A stretch of DNA of 5,893 nucleotides from Pseudomonadota bacterium (GTDB taxonomy: Bacteria; Pseudomonadota; Gammaproteobacteria; Xanthomonadales; Xanthomonadaceae), in the NCBI GenBank assembly GCA_023391775.1, contig JAEWAG010000112.1, positions 1 through 5,893 on the forward strand. Reading direction: 5' to 3'. Shown here in pieces: positions 4,601-5,893 of the stretch. Below the pieces are notes generated by a model. That model saw only the letters and a program-made list of their open reading frames with translations. It did not search any database and was not told the DNA's origin. The position numbers were made by a program, and so were the translations under genes. Position 1 is the stretch's first letter; each line of letters opens with the position of its first letter.

Positions 4601-5893
4601 TCAGGCGGTGCGCGGATGGCGGGCGAAGGACAGCGTCGCCACCACCCCGTGCTGGCCGTCCTCGCGCGGGCGCACGCTGACCTGCCAGCCGTACAGCTCG
4701 CACAGGCGGCTGACGATCGACAGGCCGATGCCCGCGCCCTGCGAATGCCCGGCATGGGTGCCGCGGTAGCCCCGCTGGAACAGCCCGTCGGCGTCTTCGC
4801 TGCTCAGGCCCGGACCGGTGTCGATGACCTGCACCGCATCCTGGACCACGCGCACGCACACCTCGCCCGAGGGCGTGTACTTGACCGCGTTGCCGATCAG
4901 GTTGCCCAGCGCCACGGACAGCGCCGCCTCCGGCGCCTCGATCTGCAGCGGCGGATCGCTGCCCTCCAGGCGCAGTTCCAGCAGCTTGCCGCCGAGCTGG
5001 GCGCGGTGGGACTCCAGCAACTGCTCGGCGACCTGGCCGACATCACTGTGGCCCTGGCCGCGCTCGTTGCGCGACAGCAGCAGCAGCGAGCCGATCAGGT
5101 CGCTGCACTGCTGCTCGGCGCGCTGGATGCGCAGCAGGCGGGCGCGGGTGCGCTCGTCCATCTCCGGGCGCGACAGCAGCAGCTCGACCGCGCCCTTGAT
5201 CACCGCCAGCGGCGTGCGCAGTTCGTGGCTGACGTCGGCGTTGAACTCGCGGTCGCGCTGCACCACCTCGGTCAGGCGGGTGGCGTAGTCGTCCAGGGCC
5301 TCGGCCAGCTGCCCGACCTCGTCCTCGGGGAAATGCCCGGCCAGCTTCTTGGGCTGGCTGCTGCCACGATAGGCGCGCAGGCGCGCGGCCAGCTCGGTCA
5401 CCGGCCGCATCACCCGCGACGCCGACCACCAACCGATCAGCCACGACAGGCCGCTGAACAGCACCAGCGAGGCCAGCAGCGCGCGCTTGAGCTGGGCTTC
5501 GCCGCGCAGCGCCTGGGTCATGTCGTAGGCGAGGAAGAACCACTCCTCCGGGGTCTTGCGCACCGCCAGCTTGTAGGCGAAGGCCTCGCCCTGCTCGTCG
5601 CGGCCGGTGATGTTGTGGATACCGTCGGGCAGCTCGTACCAGTCCGGCTCGTCCTGGCGCAGCTGCTCGAAATCCCCCCGCTTGACCACCCGCCCGTACA
5701 TCTGCTGCACCGGCAGTTCGGGGCGGGCGTTGTCGGGATTGAGGTAGAACCGCCGCGCGTACTCGTCGATGTTGCGGTTCATCACGTCCTCGACCAGCTG
5801 GTTCTCCACGCGCTGGCGCGCGTGGTCGGTCAGGAACGCGAACAGTGCCGTCAGGCCGGTGCCCAGCAGCAGGAAGGACAGGATGATGCGGGT
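4601..5893 (-). CDS. Two-component sensor histidine kinase, 5'-truncated by window edge
   Basis: This is an inner-membrane sensor kinase that would phosphorylate itself on His and pass the phosphate to a response regulator, probably encoded upstream, beyond the right edge. The frame is open to the edge, so the start codon is outside; the GTG at 5809 is internal because the first membrane helix lies before it. In the 430 visible residues the order is: membrane helix 1 (about 3-21), a periplasmic sensor of about 110-115 residues (22-135), membrane helix 2 (about 138-156), HAMP (about 157-210), a HisKA domain with the H-box around VSHELRTP (His223, followed by Glu224 and Thr227 as expected for kinase/phosphatase activity), and a HATPase_c domain with the N-box NLIGNAVKYTP (Asn331, Asn335), G1 DTGPG (358-362), the F-box-like LFQRGYRG and G2 GAGIGLSIV (386-394). 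All catalytic motifs are intact. The sensor is acidic and includes an E-x-x-E (Glu100, Glu103). The ligand is not evident. Probably only 5-15 N-terminal residues are missing. Confidence 0.95.
   Translation of the reverse strand, partial: TRIILSFLLLGTGLTALFAFLTDHARQRVENQLVEDVMNRNIDEYARRFYLNPDNARPELPVQQMYGRVVKRGDFEQLRQDEPDWYELPDGIHNITGRDEQGEAFAYKLAVRKTPEEWFFLAYDMTQALRGEAQLKRALLASLVLFSGLSWLIGWWSASRVMRPVTELAARLRAYRGSSQPKKLAGHFPEDEVGQLAEALDDYATRLTEVVQRDREFNADVSHELRTPLAVIKGAVELLLSRPEMDERTRARLLRIQRAEQQCSDLIGSLLLLSRNERGQGHSDVGQVAEQLLESHRAQLGGKLLELRLEGSDPPLQIEAPEAALSVALGNLIGNAVKYTPSGEVCVRVVQDAVQVIDTGPGLSSEDADGLFQRGYRGTHAGHSQGAGIGLSIVSRLCELYGWQVSVRPREDGQHGVVATLSFARHPRTA

Noticed and set aside
4153..5288. 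Other open frames over the DUF4124-like and kinase genes on both strands
   Set aside because: No motifs; explained as shadows of the two genes, whose signal peptide and kinase motifs are intact.
5807..5809. GTG as the kinase start
   Set aside because: The same frame continues to the edge and encodes a first transmembrane helix (IILSFLLLGTGLTALFAFL), needed to place the sensor in the periplasm.
1..5893. tRNA, rRNA, CRISPR array, insertion sequence or attachment site
   Set aside because: No cloverleaf, regularly spaced repeats, transposase-like protein or terminal inverted repeats were seen by eye.

Overview
The window is about 5.9 kb of very GC-rich DNA with tightly packed genes and no sign of mobile DNA. 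Strong third-position G/C bias, the SAM-cycle genes ahcY and metF flanking two small conserved genes, a DUF4124-type secreted protein and an EnvZ/PhoQ-like sensor kinase all suggest a gammaproteobacterium of the Xanthomonadaceae/Lysobacteraceae (Xanthomonas, Stenotrophomonas, Lysobacter, Luteimonas group). That placement is inference from sequence character and gene order.

Layout from left to right. (1) The 3' nine-tenths of ahcY (+), whose start lies before the window. (2) A GC-rich hairpin with a pyrimidine tail, placed so it can end ahcY and possibly also the opposing gene. (3) Two minus-strand genes: 1380-2150, an unrecognised single-pass membrane protein with a coiled coil, and 2279-2836, a soluble protein that looks like the DUF3228 family. 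(4) A divergent intergenic region containing the only AT-rich island in the window, which carries a candidate metF promoter and possible operator. (5) metF (+), 2966-3790. (6) A secreted DUF4124-like protein (+), 3848-4594, possibly leaderless. (7) A sensor histidine kinase (-), ending 6 bp from the stop of the preceding gene and running off the right edge without its start codon.

Functional reading: AhcY removes S-adenosylhomocysteine and yields homocysteine. MetF makes the 5-methyl-THF used to methylate homocysteine to methionine. The two are therefore halves of the activated-methyl cycle, and the two uncharacterised genes sit between them. The right-hand part, an envelope protein and a sensor kinase, appears functionally separate. 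I see no clearly new multi-gene system. The most useful leads are the metF control region, the two uncharacterised genes inside the SAM-cycle locus, and the acidic periplasmic sensor of the kinase.
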